64,000 bases of DNA from Daphnia carinata. Its lineage: Eukaryota > Arthropoda > Branchiopoda > Diplostraca > Daphniidae. The notes beneath the pieces were generated by a model. That model was not told where the DNA came from and searched no databases. It was given only the letters and a program-made list of their open reading frames with translations. The stretch is taken from positions 14,168,638-14,232,637 of the forward strand of contig NC_081331.1 of assembly GCF_022539665.2 (NCBI RefSeq). The letters run 5' to 3'. How positions within the stretch are numbered: the stretch's first letter is position 1; each line of letters starts with the position of its first letter. A program made the translations under genes and the position numbers. Below are positions 39,693 to 52,900 of this stretch, piece by piece.

Positions 39693-39909
39693 ATGCCTCA
39701 TTAAACCCCTCTTTCTCTCTGGGTACCCTATGATTGATGTATTTCTCCCTATCGCCTGTCGGTTTTGATAATTATCGACTCGAATTTACCGAATAAAATC
39801 GATAGATGCAGTGAAAGTGGCATTTCTCGTTTATCGATTTGGTTCAATCAATTTTTGCCCTTTTTTATGCATTGATTAATTTCTTTCTTTTTTTTTTTCT
39901 TTTCTTTAG

Positions 39910-40042
39910 ATATCTGCGGAGGTATGGGAGGAATGTGCCGAAAGAATTCCGCCATCATCGTATGATTGCAAAAAGGAGCGGAAAATAATAATGGCCCCGG
40001 TGCGCACTCGTGCCGGCCAAATATCGATCCGTCGAGTTAACG
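39910..40042 (+). other. Unassigned exon-like segment with ATG and strong donor
   Basis: Preceded by a long pyrimidine tract ending in TTTAG (39909) and followed by GGTAAGTG (donor at 40043). An ATG at 39991 opens MAPVRTRAGQISIRRVN, which would continue into a downstream exon in phase 1. It could be an alternative 3' exon of RPB2, a 5' exon of the LOXL gene, or chance. No partner exon was found. Confidence 0.35.
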
Positions 40043-43000
40043 GTAAGTGACTTTGTGTTTCCGCCTAAACATTCTTGGAACCCAAACCTTAAATCTTGTT
40101 TGCTTCGTGATCAGTCGACCGTTTTTTTCCGCCCCTCTATTTATCAATATGCAAAACGGTTGCGTAAAGCGCAGCCAAAAAGAGCGATTCGTTCAATTTC
40201 TGATTTTTTGGATGGGATTTAACCAAATTTTCCTTTGTGTTTGCTTTGTTTTTTGAGTGTAGAGGGGAGGAGGGCGTAAAAGCAGCGAGTGTGAGAGAGC
40301 ATTAAAAATACAAATGTCGTGAATACCGAACAGGAGTCGTCCGTGGAGGACGTGACGACCGACGCGTAAGCCCCGCCGAAAACTTAAAAAACCTATTGGC
40401 TTTTCCTTTTTTTTTTTTTTTTCTTCTGGAGAAACAAACTTTCGGAATGCCAATGTTTCATTCTCAACGCCTCTAAAAAAACGTTTGCTCTCGCATGTGT
40501 TGGATGGTGGGTTTGTGTGTACTGGCTCTTCCGCTTTTGTTGATTGAAATTTCTTTTTTTTTTTTTTTTCCCTTTGTTCCAGTGAATTGTCCAGTAAATT
40601 GTTGATAAAGAGTCTACACGATTAAAGTGCGTGGATGGATGTGTGCGCGAGCGACGCCGGATGTTTGTAAACGACGTGACATGCAGGTAGGGTCTGTGTA
40701 TTGTAATACCTGGAAAGCCGTCTGAACTCGACGTCGCGTGCGCCCAGTTGAAAAAGACTGGAAGAAAAGCGCGTTACGTAAAGACGGCTGTCGCCAAGTC
40801 GTCGTTTTTGGCCGCAATTTTTGTAGTCAAAGAAGAAGAGACCTGGAATAGCGCAGTGAGAGTGAGGCCATAAATCGTGTGAAGCGGCAGGCGGTCGGCG
40901 CTAGCGGATCGATGCCAAGACAAAAGAACTGGGAAGAAGCAAAAAAAACAAACAATTGTGATGAACTGAAAGACGAGAAAGCGACATTTTGGCAAAAGCA
41001 TCAAATGGCCAAAGTGTTGGTCCACCCGGTGCCCACCTTTCATATTTCCGAATTTAGCTGACGAGCCACACCCCTTCTTTTGAACGTCGGAAGAAAAATG
41101 ATTCAGAACGAAGCCAACGCCAAATATAGGTCAACAGTTGTCATGTCGATCCTTTTTGTGACTACGCCCCGTGTCAATCTAAAATACGCCGAGGAGTCAC
41201 AGTGGACGAAAAAAACAGCGTGCGCGTTCCAAAATTCTCTCGAAACGCCAAGGACCGAAACGACGCTTCTTGATAGACTCTCCCTCCTCTATGTAATATG
41301 CTGTGCGTGACGATGCTGATGCCAGCTGATGCCTGTCAATGTGACAGACGACGAGGCAATCCCGCGTCTGCGGTAATTCTGGTAGGCAGTTTTCTTTCTA
41401 TTCTATAACCGTAAGAATAGACACGCCGAACTAATCTCTTTTCCATTCTTATTGGATATATTCATGTTCGCGTTGTCATGTCGGACCAGAGACCAAGTGG
41501 CAGCAGCTGCTTCCCAAAGAAAAAGGGAAGCAATTGACAAGACGGCTAGTGGATTTTGCTCGCCTTTTAATCGACATGTCCTTATGCAAATTTAGCGTAG
41601 GTGCGAGAAAGGGTAAGTCGATTTATATATTCAAAAGGCAAATAATTGTGTGCGTGTCGTACGGGATTCCGCCTGACGTCATCACGTGGCGTCAATGTCA
41701 ACACGATCTTGCACAGCTGTGAAATAAATGTAAGCGGATAGAAACGGAGATGAAGCGGGGCGTTGGTAAAAATTAGCGACCCACGGCATTGAGCCATCGT
41801 CATGAATGAGTTGATTGAAAACGCACATCATCCTCGCAATCAGTAGCCACCAAGAAAAGCGGTGGGAGTTTATTCACATTTTTTCCTCATGTTGTACACA
41901 AGTCAAAGTTGGTAAAGCGGGACAGAAGCTACTCTTTTGGATTCGGAACACGGACGGACCCATTTTTATTTTCGTCTTCTTCCTCAGCTTTAAAATAAAA
42001 AAATTCTTTTTTCGGTAAGTAAATCACCAGCATTTGAAGTGCATGCGGCGCCGTGACGCCATCACGTATTCAATTGAGGTCAATGTCGGCCTCAGTGGGG
42101 GACGGTAAAAATACCGAAATTGGGAACGCGGGTAAATTTTTAAAAAGGCCCAGTTTTTTTTTTTTTTTTGTTTACCCCGCCATTCAATTAGTCAAATAGC
42201 TTAAGAGTTATTCGTTTAAACTCGACAGATTGCAGCTGGCCGCACCCTTCACTGTTTCACGAGTGTGACGTCATCGGCCAAATTGGAAAAGGATCAAAAT
42301 TGAGACCTCCTCCTCCCGCGTGACAGGAAAGAAATCGACCGAGCAAAAAAAAAAAAAAATAACGGGATGCGAAGAAGCGTCCAAAATAATTAGAAGAAAA
42401 AGAAATGCCTCACTTTGTAGAAGAAAAAAAAAAAATAGGAAGAGGATCCGCCCACCTCTGGCGCCCAGCAGAGTGCCTGTCCGTCCCCTGGCGGGCATAT
42501 GCTATTGGTCTATTCTCTCCCGGTGTCCTATATGGCGGGTGTGTGACTTGAAACACGTAAGAGATAGGCGGCCACGTCGTCTTTCTGATCGGTGCTCTTA
42601 AAACGGGAGGCAAACAACTCACCAAACCCTCCTGAAATAAAAACAAAAAAATTGGGGGGGTTAAACCTTCCACGAAAGAGGCAACAGCAGCTGATGGGCA
42701 TTCAGTTGGTTGCGACCGTGGCGACTCGAATGTGGACCCGTTTGCCTCTGAAAACACTTTCAAAGTGAGTCCAGTGCTGCCCGCTTTTTTGCAATAATGG
42801 AAAAGAGTTGAATTCCATCGTCTTGTGATTTCGAGAGAAAACAAAAGGTAGAACACAACACACATTGATGAAAGATTTGCGCGCCTCGTGAGCTACTTGT
42901 ACTTTTCAGTTGTTGCCGGGCCACACATCACGCTAGCAAAAGACGGACTCATCAGTCAACTCCGCGCTTTATCGGCCATAATTTTATCCGCCCTATTTTT

Positions 43001-43218
43001 TTTTTGTTTTGTTTTTTGTTTTTTCGTTTGATTGTTTTCTCTGCTATTCTCTGGCGAGCAGTGGTAGCGTGTCCGGCAATTGCTTCCAAACGGCATTGAC
43101 GGATCGTAAGCAAGAGCCGATCCATTTCCTTGCGTGCGGTCCGAATAGGAAAGTGTGTTGCCATCTCGATTTTTGGTTCGTTGAGACACAAAAAGAAACG
43201 GACGGTTTTGACTAGGCA

Positions 43219-43240
43219 AAAAAAAAAAAAAAAAAAAAAA
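43219..43240 (+). repeat. Poly-A run of 22 immediately 5' of the LOXL start codon
   Basis: An uninterrupted run of A ends two bases before the first exon's ATG (43243). Confidence 0.9.
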
Positions 43241-43242
43241 CA

Positions 43243-46200
43243 ATGGCCGGCCAATGGAACAGCAGCAAAAGTTATTGGAAATGGCTGCTCTACCTTTCCA
43301 TTTTGTTGGCCATTTTGGCTGAAGGCGAAGGCCAGCAACAACAGCAAGTACAGCGGCAAGAGCAACAAAGACAACGACCCATCAGGGATGGAACTCGTCG
43401 TCAACGAAGACATCGAACGGACAAAGCCAAACTGATCCAGCATTACCTCAAGAAAAACGGCCGATTGGAAGGAATGGTCCGTATCGTTGACGGTGTCCAT
43501 CCCAACGAAGGTAATGTGCCACAACTTTCAATTCTGTTTTCCATTCAATTTAAATGATTAATCAATAACAAAAAAGGGAACGTTGAGATTTATCATTCGG
43601 GCAAATGGGGATCCATTTGCGACGATGAGTGGGATCTTCGTGAAGCGACGGTTGTCTGCCGTGAGCTGGGCTTCTCCGACGTCGTCCTAGAAACGCACAA
43701 CTCCATGTACGGTCCTGCCAGGTGTAAGTAGACGCTATTGAATTGGCCCTCCTTCTAACATTTCAAAAATAAAACAAAAATCACGATCGAAAGCCCCACC
43801 TCCTTTCGCTTGTTGTTTATCCTCTTGAAAATTCATTTCTTTTTTGAGTAATGATGATGACGTCAAACTGTTTCTCAACTGACCGTAATAATAGATCCGT
43901 TTTGGATGGACAACCTCTACTGCGTCGGAAGTGAAAATAACTTGACGGATTGCCGCTTCGATGGTTGGGGCATCAGCGATTGCGAAGAATCAGAAGCCGC
44001 TGGCGTCATTTGCAAACCTGGCCCTTTATCCAAATTGAGCGTCGCGACAACAACGATGAGTCCCACGACGACATCAACAACAACGACGACGACGACGACG
44101 ACGACGGTCAAGACAATATCTAATAGTAGCGATAGCAGCGCTGGCGATGCATCAGTGACGAAACGTCTGCAACAAGATATGGCTCCAGCTATGCGCATCA
44201 AGGTATGACTAATGGAGTCTATTAATGACAATCCGGCATCCTTAAAAATAACGTACGACCTATTTGGCACTAACCCTACATCCTATGTGTGTATGTGTGA
44301 CCGTAATAGACTACGTAGGTTTTTGAGGTAGACTAAATAAGGTAGACAATCGATGGCAAAACAAACAGTTTGGCAAACGATTGTTTGAATTTTTTTTTTT
44401 TTTATTTGCACGTGCCCCAGGATGTTGTCGGCAGTAAAAGCAAGATCCGCTTACGCGGCGGCCGGGCCAAAGAAGAAGGACGCGTTGAAGTCAAAATCGG
44501 TCAGGGACGATTGATGTCAAAGATTGACGTAATTGAGATTCGCAATGTTTCGTTGGCAGGCGCCAACGATTGGGGACTCGTTTGCGGCGACGGTTGGAGT
44601 TTATTTGAGGCTGGCGTCGTGTGTCGCGAATTGGGACTTGGCTACGCGCAAAACGCTTTGCAGACGGATTTTTTCGGTGGCAATCGCAGTTCGCTCGTCC
44701 TCAGTGGCGTCCGTTGTCACGGATCGGAGAAATCTCTCATCGACTGTCTGCACGATCGTTTCGGCGCCGTCAGCTGTCCAGGCTCCGCCAACAACATCGC
44801 GTCCGTCGTCTGCGCTTCAGGTCTAAACAAAATTCAGACACTCAAAAACAACGTACTCATCTTTTTTTTTTTTTTTTTATAAATAAAATAGAAATGGCGG
44901 ACTTGGTGCCGGACCACCTGGAAATGATGCGGACGGCCCACCTGGAAGACCGTCAGCTCTTCTTCTTGCAGTGCGCCATGGAGGAGAATTGCCTGGCAGC
45001 GTCGGCCTACCAAGTGCAAAAGGACGACCCGTACGGATGGCACCTGGAGACGCGACGTCTCCTCCGCTTCACGGCCCGCATCGCCAACCTGGGCACCGCC
45101 GACTTTCGGCCTTTCATTCCCAAACACATGTGGGAATGGCACGCCTGTCACATGTAAGTCGATCTAACCGAAAGGTGTCCATTCTTCTGTTGCCTCGTTT
45201 TATGCGGAAAATTAAGGCGGGTATTATAGCACTTTGAGCGCTTAACTCTCGTCTCGCCGGGCTTTGAAAGCTCCCTCCTTTGGCATAATAATGAGGCTAG
45301 CACTTTGAATCAAAGTGGGATCGTCGGTCGCCATTTACTTTGAAAGAAACTGTTGTCGGCAAATGGCATTATCGCGATGAGGTACCAAGGCGAGTTACTC
45401 GGCCTTTTACACATTACAAAGAGAAATGCTTGAAAATTTCTTATTGATCGCCATATGTGCCAATCGTTGTCAGAACGCACGAATGTGCGGTTTTCCTCGT
45501 CATGGCAGAATGTTGCAAGCGTGCACAATGGCCGCAGAGGAAGCACTTTGGATGATTTAGACAAAAAGGCACGTGCCGTTTGGCTTATTTGAATTGGCGT
45601 TGTCATGGGCCACTAACGGTCGTCATTCATCGGCCAAATGATCGCCAATTGCCTATGTTTAACGCTGCCTTGTTACGTTGCCGTTTGGGCCTCCGTCTTT
45701 AACTAAATTGGCACATTTCCTTAAACTCAACTGATTGAAGCGAGAGATTTTTGTTTACAATTGAACCCCCCCCCCCCCTTCTAAATTGAATGAACGTGTT
45801 GAAAGACTATTGACTTAAGCAGCAACCACGCCCGAAAGGGTTGTGCAAAAAAATCGATACTGAAGACTTGAAATCTGTTTACAAAAACAAGGCAGAGTTA
45901 TGGCGATTCTGATTTGCTCTTGTTTGTGTGCGGCTATCGTTGCGGGACACGCCACTCGTGTGACCTACATCCAACAACAAAAAGGCAAACAATAGAACTT
46001 GGTATTTAAAAAAAAAAAAAAAAAAAAAAAGGATTCTTTTGATCAAGTATTGCGCACAATCACGCCATTTATTGGGCCCCTTTTTTTTCCCGATTGAGAG
46101 GGTCAACAAGTTGCAACTAAGAATCGATGACCTTTTTTCTTTTGTGATGGAATCCAAACTAGGCACTATCACAGTATGGAAGTGTTTGCCCATTTCGACA

Positions 46201-46969
46201 TCATCAACTCTTCCGGGGTGAAAGTGGCCGAGGGACACAAAGCCTCTTTCTGCCTGGAGGACAACCAGTGCAGCAACTACGCCGAGCCGGTCTACAAGTG
46301 CGCCAACTACGGCGACCAGGGCATCTCCGTCAACTGCACCGACACTTATGCCTACAACATTGATTGCCAGTGGATCGACATCACCGACATTGATCCCGGC
46401 ATCTACACTTTCAAGGTATATTTAGACTTCAAAAAAAAAGCAGACCTTTAGGCTAGTTGATTAAGGGCTCCCATCTTCCGTCAACACGCATTGATTGGGT
46501 AGAAGGCGAAACGTTCAATCGGGATCGCTTTATCGCCTTCGAAAATGGGATAAAAAGAATGAACGTCCATCTCAATTATATGCATGACGGCTAGTGAAAT
46601 GTCTAGAAAGTTCTTTCATGCAGGAAAGCACTCAGCGCATCCGGCTAATGTTACATGGACGGACCGCTCACACGAGGGAAATTCCTTTCATGTATTGCCC
46701 TACTAATATTGTGCCGTGTAATTACGGCGTGATTGAGGGTGGGGGGGGGGGGGCGGAGTTCACTTGATAAATGCTTTTGATTATGACTACTAGAGTTTAG
46801 GACATTTTTGGATAATGTGTTGATCTCGTTTGCGTGTGTGCAATAGGTGGTGATCAATCCGGAATTCAAGGTGGCCGAAATGTCGTTCGACAACAACGCC
46901 GTCGTCTGCACGCTCTACTACGGACAACAATACGCCACGCTCTTCAATTGTTCACTCCAACGTCCTTGA
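43243..46969 (+). CDS. Lysyl oxidase-like protein with two SRCR domains (LOXL2/3/4 type)
   Basis: Secreted copper amine oxidase that oxidises peptidyl-lysine to allysine to crosslink matrix proteins. Exons: 43243-43510, 43577-43723, 43895-44202, 44421-44820, 44892-45153, 46163-46415, 46847-46969; 586 aa. A signal peptide/hydrophobic segment (WLLYLSILLAILAEG) is followed by a Gln run and a basic RRQRRHR site that could be cut by furin-like proteases. SRCR 1 (VRIVDG to VICKPG) and SRCR 2 (IRLRGGRA to VVCASG) are separated by a Thr-rich linker of ACG repeats (about 44044-44110). The catalytic domain has the copper motif HMHYH across the 45153/46163 junction, the cofactor Lys in EGHKASFCLED, and the partner Tyr in DTYAYNIDCQW. 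It has two SRCR domains where vertebrate LOXL2 has four, and a short C-terminus after LFNCSLQRP. Confidence 0.95.
45766..45778 (+). repeat. C13 homopolymer in LOXL intron 5
   Basis: Thirteen consecutive C. It complements the G13 run in the next intron. Confidence 0.9.
46741..46753 (+). repeat. G13 homopolymer in LOXL intron 6
   Basis: Thirteen consecutive G, preceded by GAGGGT and followed by CGG. Could form a G-quadruplex-like structure. Confidence 0.9.
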
Positions 46970-49900
46970 AAATGTCTTCATTTTCTTTAACCTATTTTTT
47001 TTTGTTTCGTGTTTAGTTTATTTTCAAAAATCGAAAAGAAATGGAAGCGCTGCGTCCGTCATATCCGCTCGTCCGAAAACAACAATTTCGTGCGGGACTG
47101 GAACGGAAATTAAAAATAACTATCGTGCCTTAATTGTAGCACCTTGGTGCCGCAAGAATTTTCATTAAGACGGTTGACGAGTTGTTGTTATTTGGGCAGG
47201 ATTTGCATGGCGTCAAATGCGCACGTTCATCTAGTTGATTCGATTTTGTCTTTTGATTCTTTATTTTGAATGAAAACGCCGCAATGTGTTCTATTCTGGC
47301 CGATGAGTTTTTCATTGGCGCCCAAAAATTTGTGTCTAGTTTTTCTTTTCTGATGGCTAAACAATTCGTTTCAATGTGTTCAACTTGTCTGCAACTATCG
47401 ATCGTCTCTTAGTACAACGCGACGCATTTGAATCGTCGTCGTCATTTGCCAATGAGAGAAACCAATCGATTTTCTTTTTTTTTTTTTGTATTTCAAATTG
47501 TTTCCCGATTTGAAAGAGCGTCGTCTCTGTTTGTGCCAACTTCTTCTTCTTCATTAGGCTTATTCTAACTACCTTTTTTTTTGCCTTGTATTCCCGCCGT
47601 ATGACGACCTTATTTTAGACAACAACGTTTTCATGTTTCATTGTCGAGACGACAAATACACGGATCGTGTTCTTTTCTCTTTCAAAATACACCACATCGA
47701 TTTAGATGGTATTCAATTGACGTATATCCGCATAGACGGAACAATAGACATTTAGTGTTTTGAGTGTTGCACGTGCGCTCTACATGATTGGGTCGAAATC
47801 AAAGTTTTTATAGATTCGCATCACCCACTGCTGACACGTGCGCCAGTCGTGCTTTATGCACACATTCTTTACATGTGTATACACGCTATGTATCTACGCA
47901 TTTAATGGGCCATATATTTATACAAGAGAGTCTGTATAGCCGATGAGCCAACGGTACCATTTTTATATTACATTTTTTTTTTTTTTTTTTTTTGCCTGGA
48001 TCGAATCGATGTACACACTCCATCTTTCGTGTGCTTTCTGTTCGATATAGATAAAAAAAAAAAAAAAAAAAATTACGATATAATCGATTAGACGTAAATT
48101 CTTCGAAACCACAATCAAATATGATTTTCTTTTTTTGCAGAAAGAATTAGAAAAAGAGAGCGAGTATCGATAACCATATATACAGAAAGAAGCCTGAACT
48201 GTGAACATGTTGTCCGTTCTCTCGGGTCGTGTAGGCCGCCATTCTATAGACAAAGCTCTTGGCCCAATTTCCCTTACGGGGAAAACGCAAATATTTAGTG
48301 AGAGCCCTGCGTAACAGACATGGACGCATTTGCAAAAATAAAAAGGTTTTTCAATTGTGTATACATACATGGTTTGTACAGTGAGTACATTCAGGGAAAC
48401 GTTGAGGCATTTCATAGACGATCCACTAATGATTGCACACATAGAACATGATCTTTCAAATGGATGTGTAGGAAAAACGTCTAAAAAGCCAAATGATATT
48501 TAATGAGATGAGTTTGATGTCATCTACTTGCATTTGTTAGCTAAACCGAGATGAATGCACACGCTCCGCTGCCTTGTTTCTCTCGTCTGATCCTATTAGT
48601 TGCTCGTTCGTCTTCTACAATTCTCGCTCTACGTATAAATGCACTGCATCGCTTTAAGCAAAAAAAGGACGAACGACGACGTGAAGGATGACAGTTTATA
48701 TAAATGGTTTCATCAGAAGACAAAAATAATTCAACATTCCAAACGACTTGTGTAATATCAATTTAATCCGGGCCCAAGACAATCAACGGTACGAGGGGGG
48801 TACGCGTCGGCGCACAGTTGCCCAGCACAGAGTTGAAGGCAAATGGCCCACAGGAGAGAGAGAGAAAAAGGAAGGGGGAGAGGTTAGAACGTAAGGTTGT
48901 CGTAGACTTTGACAGTTGCTTACCGACCGTCGCGTTCAACGATTGCAATATCACGGCGCAATGTTCCTTTTGTTTTTGTTTTTTTTAAGTTCACAGTGGC
49001 ATTATTTTTGAGTTCGATGCGATTCAACGATGTGTTAGTGATCGCCTTGGTGTTGCTGCCGATTGTTGGGCATTATAAAGTGACGCATTCATTTTGGATT
49101 TGAGTTGTTATTTATCAATCGAGTGATCATCCAAACGCACGGATTGTTTTTTTTTTTCCTGTTTGCGAATTGGGCCCTCAGTTTGACATTAGGAAATGGG
49201 TGAGTTTCATATTGAGGTATTGTACCTTTTTTTTTTTTTTTTTTTCGTTAATAATGATATTGGAGGTAGGGTGAACATAAAAAAAGGGGGGCGTTTTTCG
49301 TGCATTCGTTTTGATACTTTTTCTCATTTTGTCTGAAAAGAGAAAATCCTTATATATTTCGTCTAACGTCTTTTCTTCCTTTTCTTCACAAATCTCTTAG
49401 AATAATGGCCGCAATTTTGTTCCCTTCTTCGTATTGAACCCAGTATCATCTTTTTTTTTTTTTTGAGTCAGAACTGAAGCGGCAAAAGTTTTGTCGTCAA
49501 GGAGACAATTTCTTTCCATATTTCTTTGTTATCTACGAGACGGTACTATTTCATTGCCACCATTCCTCTTACTGCAACTTGACAAGTGCATTCTTTACGT
49601 CGAATTTTTGATATTTCAAATGCATCATTTCGTTCTTAAGATTTAGCCGTTTCAAACAAAAGGCAAATGGGAGAAGACACACTCATTGACTGGTACGAGT
49701 GTGACATCAATCAGCCGCATTATGTCCATCAATGTGATCTGTTTTTTTTTTCTAACGGCACGTCACATTCTATTTTTCCCGAATGAACGGTGACCTCTTA
49801 ATAGACAATCTATCCAAATGAAAAGGCATTGCTTGTAATGCTGCAGCACTCGTTGATTGACTATCTGCTGGCATTGTGTCCGCCTGAAAATGCCTTCCTT

Positions 49901-52900
49901 TTGACGTGCTTATTCAGCCAACGCTTTTGATGGAGGTCTCAACCGATCGACACGAATCGACCGTGCAGCCAACGTTCACGGAGCCACAGTTCCGAGAGTT
50001 CGATCGTAGCTCACGGCTTATAGAATCCACCCTCAAGAATGACCGATACTAGTGTACAGGAGAGAGATAGTTGTGCTTTATAGTTTTGCTTGCTCTAGAT
50101 ATATATAGTGGCCCGACTTGGATATAATATGGACAAACAGTCAAATGCCAGCCAATCAATATGACCACTATATACTATATAATCTAATTTTTTTTTTCTT
50201 CTTCTATTCGAGATACGTTATTTTTGTTCATGACTAGAGCGAAATGTTTATTTCGTGTTCTTGCCATAAAAGTCGAGCGTGATGAATATATATTGAAGGC
50301 TTTTGAAAAAGGTGATGTAGTTTAGCGTCTCGTCTAGCATCAGTTTAAGGGATGATGGTTCTTAAATTGGTTTTGTTTCTTTTTAAAAAAAAAATCCCTT
50401 TTAGCTATGCGTTGCATCTCTTTGTTTATCTTTTGCTTTGTGATTTCGGCCGCCTCTCTTTTCGATCTCCACCCGCTTTAATTGGGTCCACCCACTCTTT
50501 TGGGTTGTGCCTCTGTATAGATAGAGAGGATAGGACGGCATCTGATACGCTGCTATCGATTTTGAAATTCTGTGAACGTCAAATGAAATAGAGGGGACAC
50601 GCTAAAGGATGCAGAACGAGCCTCTGTCATCACTTTGATAACGCCAACGCAGCACGAGATGCCACAAAGTTTGTTTTTATGTCTCTCTTCCTTTAGGCCT
50701 ATTTACACTCTATTATTTTTTAAGAACACAGTTTTCCATCCGTGCTTTTTTCTTTCAATTCTTTTATTCGATTTCATTTTGTTGCTCGAAGCCAAGAGTT
50801 TTCTCTGTTGCAGACGTTTTCTTTTTTTTTTTTTTTTTGTTTGGCCTTTTGTTCGACATCATCTCCACTTCTTTGACACATAGCTTCTTCTTTACCAATT
50901 GAGACTGTCAAAAGACGAAGCTAATCTTCTTCTTGCATGGCCTGCAACCGATTTTTCAGCTGCTCTTTTTCTCAGCTGCCTAAAGAAAATGGAACGTTTC
51001 GATTTATTTTGCATTCATTCAAAGTGTCGAAGCGCAAAAAAACAGGAAACGTGACACAGCTGTTTCTTCTTTTTATTGATAGTTTGTGTCCTAATCAAAA
51101 CTAACAATCCAACTTGCACGTCATTGTTTGAGCGTACAAGTTTGAAGAGCGACGATGGTAGATAAACCCAACATTTTCGAGTGCGGCCTTTTGATGTAAT
51201 TTCGCATCTAATGAGGCAAAGACGAATTTTTTTCTGTACACGAAAATGTTTTGGATAAAGACTCGAAACGGAGAGACGGTTGTTGAGCACGCCCGTTGGA
51301 CAAGCAGGTCAATATAATGATCTGAGTCTTTCGGTCTATATACGAGAAAAGAAATGCATCTTGACTGTGCTGAGAGCACTAGACACGTCAAAATTTGCAA
51401 TCAAACAAGTAGACGTTATCTCCTGCAAATATAATGAAAGTCAATATACAAGTTTATATAATAATAACTTTGACTCATTTATTGATTGTGCTCTTGTAAT
51501 ATACAAGAAAACATTTTCGGAAGGCGGGTACGAGAGTCAACTTTTGTGCCACGTAGTTTGACGTGATGCTCGGCACGTCTTGGCTTTCACGCTTCTTTTT
51601 TCTTATCTCATTCCTTGTGTGTATACGAGTTTTTTTTTTTTTTTTTCTTTTCTTTTGCAACCTGGTTTATTTGTTTTGTTTTTTTTGACTTTTTGGCGTG
51701 ACGCATTATAGATGATGTTGATTTTTCTAGTTAGAATCCAGCCTTGATGCATTTCGAATAGCAATTCTATGATTATCCATTTTGAATATGCATTACTGGG
51801 CTAAAGGAAGACAGTTGCGGATGATTCAGACGTTATGCTCGTAGCAAGTTTGCTGATGATGGATCTGCGTTCGATTCCTTTCGTATTCTGCATTTTGATC
51901 GATTGCCACGTATAGTGGAAACTCGCATTTCCGATGTTGGTTATCTGCGAGTTTATAAAAGGAGATTGTTTTTGATTTGCACAAACATTGTTGACGATGT
52001 GCTTGTTTACAAGTTTTTTTGTTTTTTTTTGAAAAGGTATGACGTCATCTACTCTAATGGGAGCAATCCGCCAAACTTTGTGACGCTTCGCGTATCACTG
52101 CCATTTTTAGTGTGCTGGGCGCCCTCATAATGTCCGTCTCGTGTATATACCGTAACACGTTTTAGAATGATGGATGACTCAAAATGCATGTTGCCCCTGT
52201 AAGTTCAATAATACCTAAATTGGCTTTTTTCTTTAAAGAAAACAAAACAATCGGAACAAGGGCAGTATCATATGTTATCCTATTAAAGTCGTACGTTAGC
52301 TATTAACAAACGATATGTTTATAGTTCTCTAAAACGCCTAGCCATTTGTTTCCTTATTTCTTTCCATCAGCATGTGTTGTCACACACGGGAGACATATTT
52401 GTTCAGTCATCACTGTCCAGCTGCAAGTTTTATAGCCGGCCTTGTATGCTATTTTCTTTTATACATCGGGGCAATCGAAAAAAAAAATAAGAAACACAAT
52501 GATTTCGTTTTGCTGGGGACGACTCCCCTGTGGACTACCTAGTAGCTATTTCTATCCAACCGGCTCTATATATAAAGTATATGTATATAAAACTGTATAT
52601 ACGGAATACTGATTGGCCCATTTATTTATCTTCTTCTTATAGACTTTTGTTTGTTCCAGTTGATCCATTTCCTACCGCCCAAATCAGGGCACACTTTCTA
52701 TAATTCTCTAATAAATGAGCAGCAATTGATTACTACTATAAACGTCTTTGCTATAACGATGACATTGTCGTTCGTGATCGTGTAGGAAAAAAGACTCTTG
52801 CCGTAGTTTTGTTGGCCAACAACACACGACCGGAATTGTCAAACTTTATTTCATTGGCTGCGATACAAAGTCGCTTTGCTACAAATCACTACGTTTCGCC

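Larger units (their letters stand above)
39693..43242. other. Intergenic region upstream of LOXL gene, 3.5 kb
   Basis: Contains the RPB2 poly(A) signal (39792-39797), an unassigned exon-like segment (39910-40042), several poly-T/poly-A runs and scattered short frames without homology. The promoter and possibly non-coding 5' exons of the LOXL gene must lie here. I see no tRNA or repeat element. Confidence 0.5.

Noticed and set aside
51865-51885. GCGTTCGATTCCTTTCG resembling a tRNA B-box
   Set aside because: No cloverleaf can be drawn with the preceding 60 bases.
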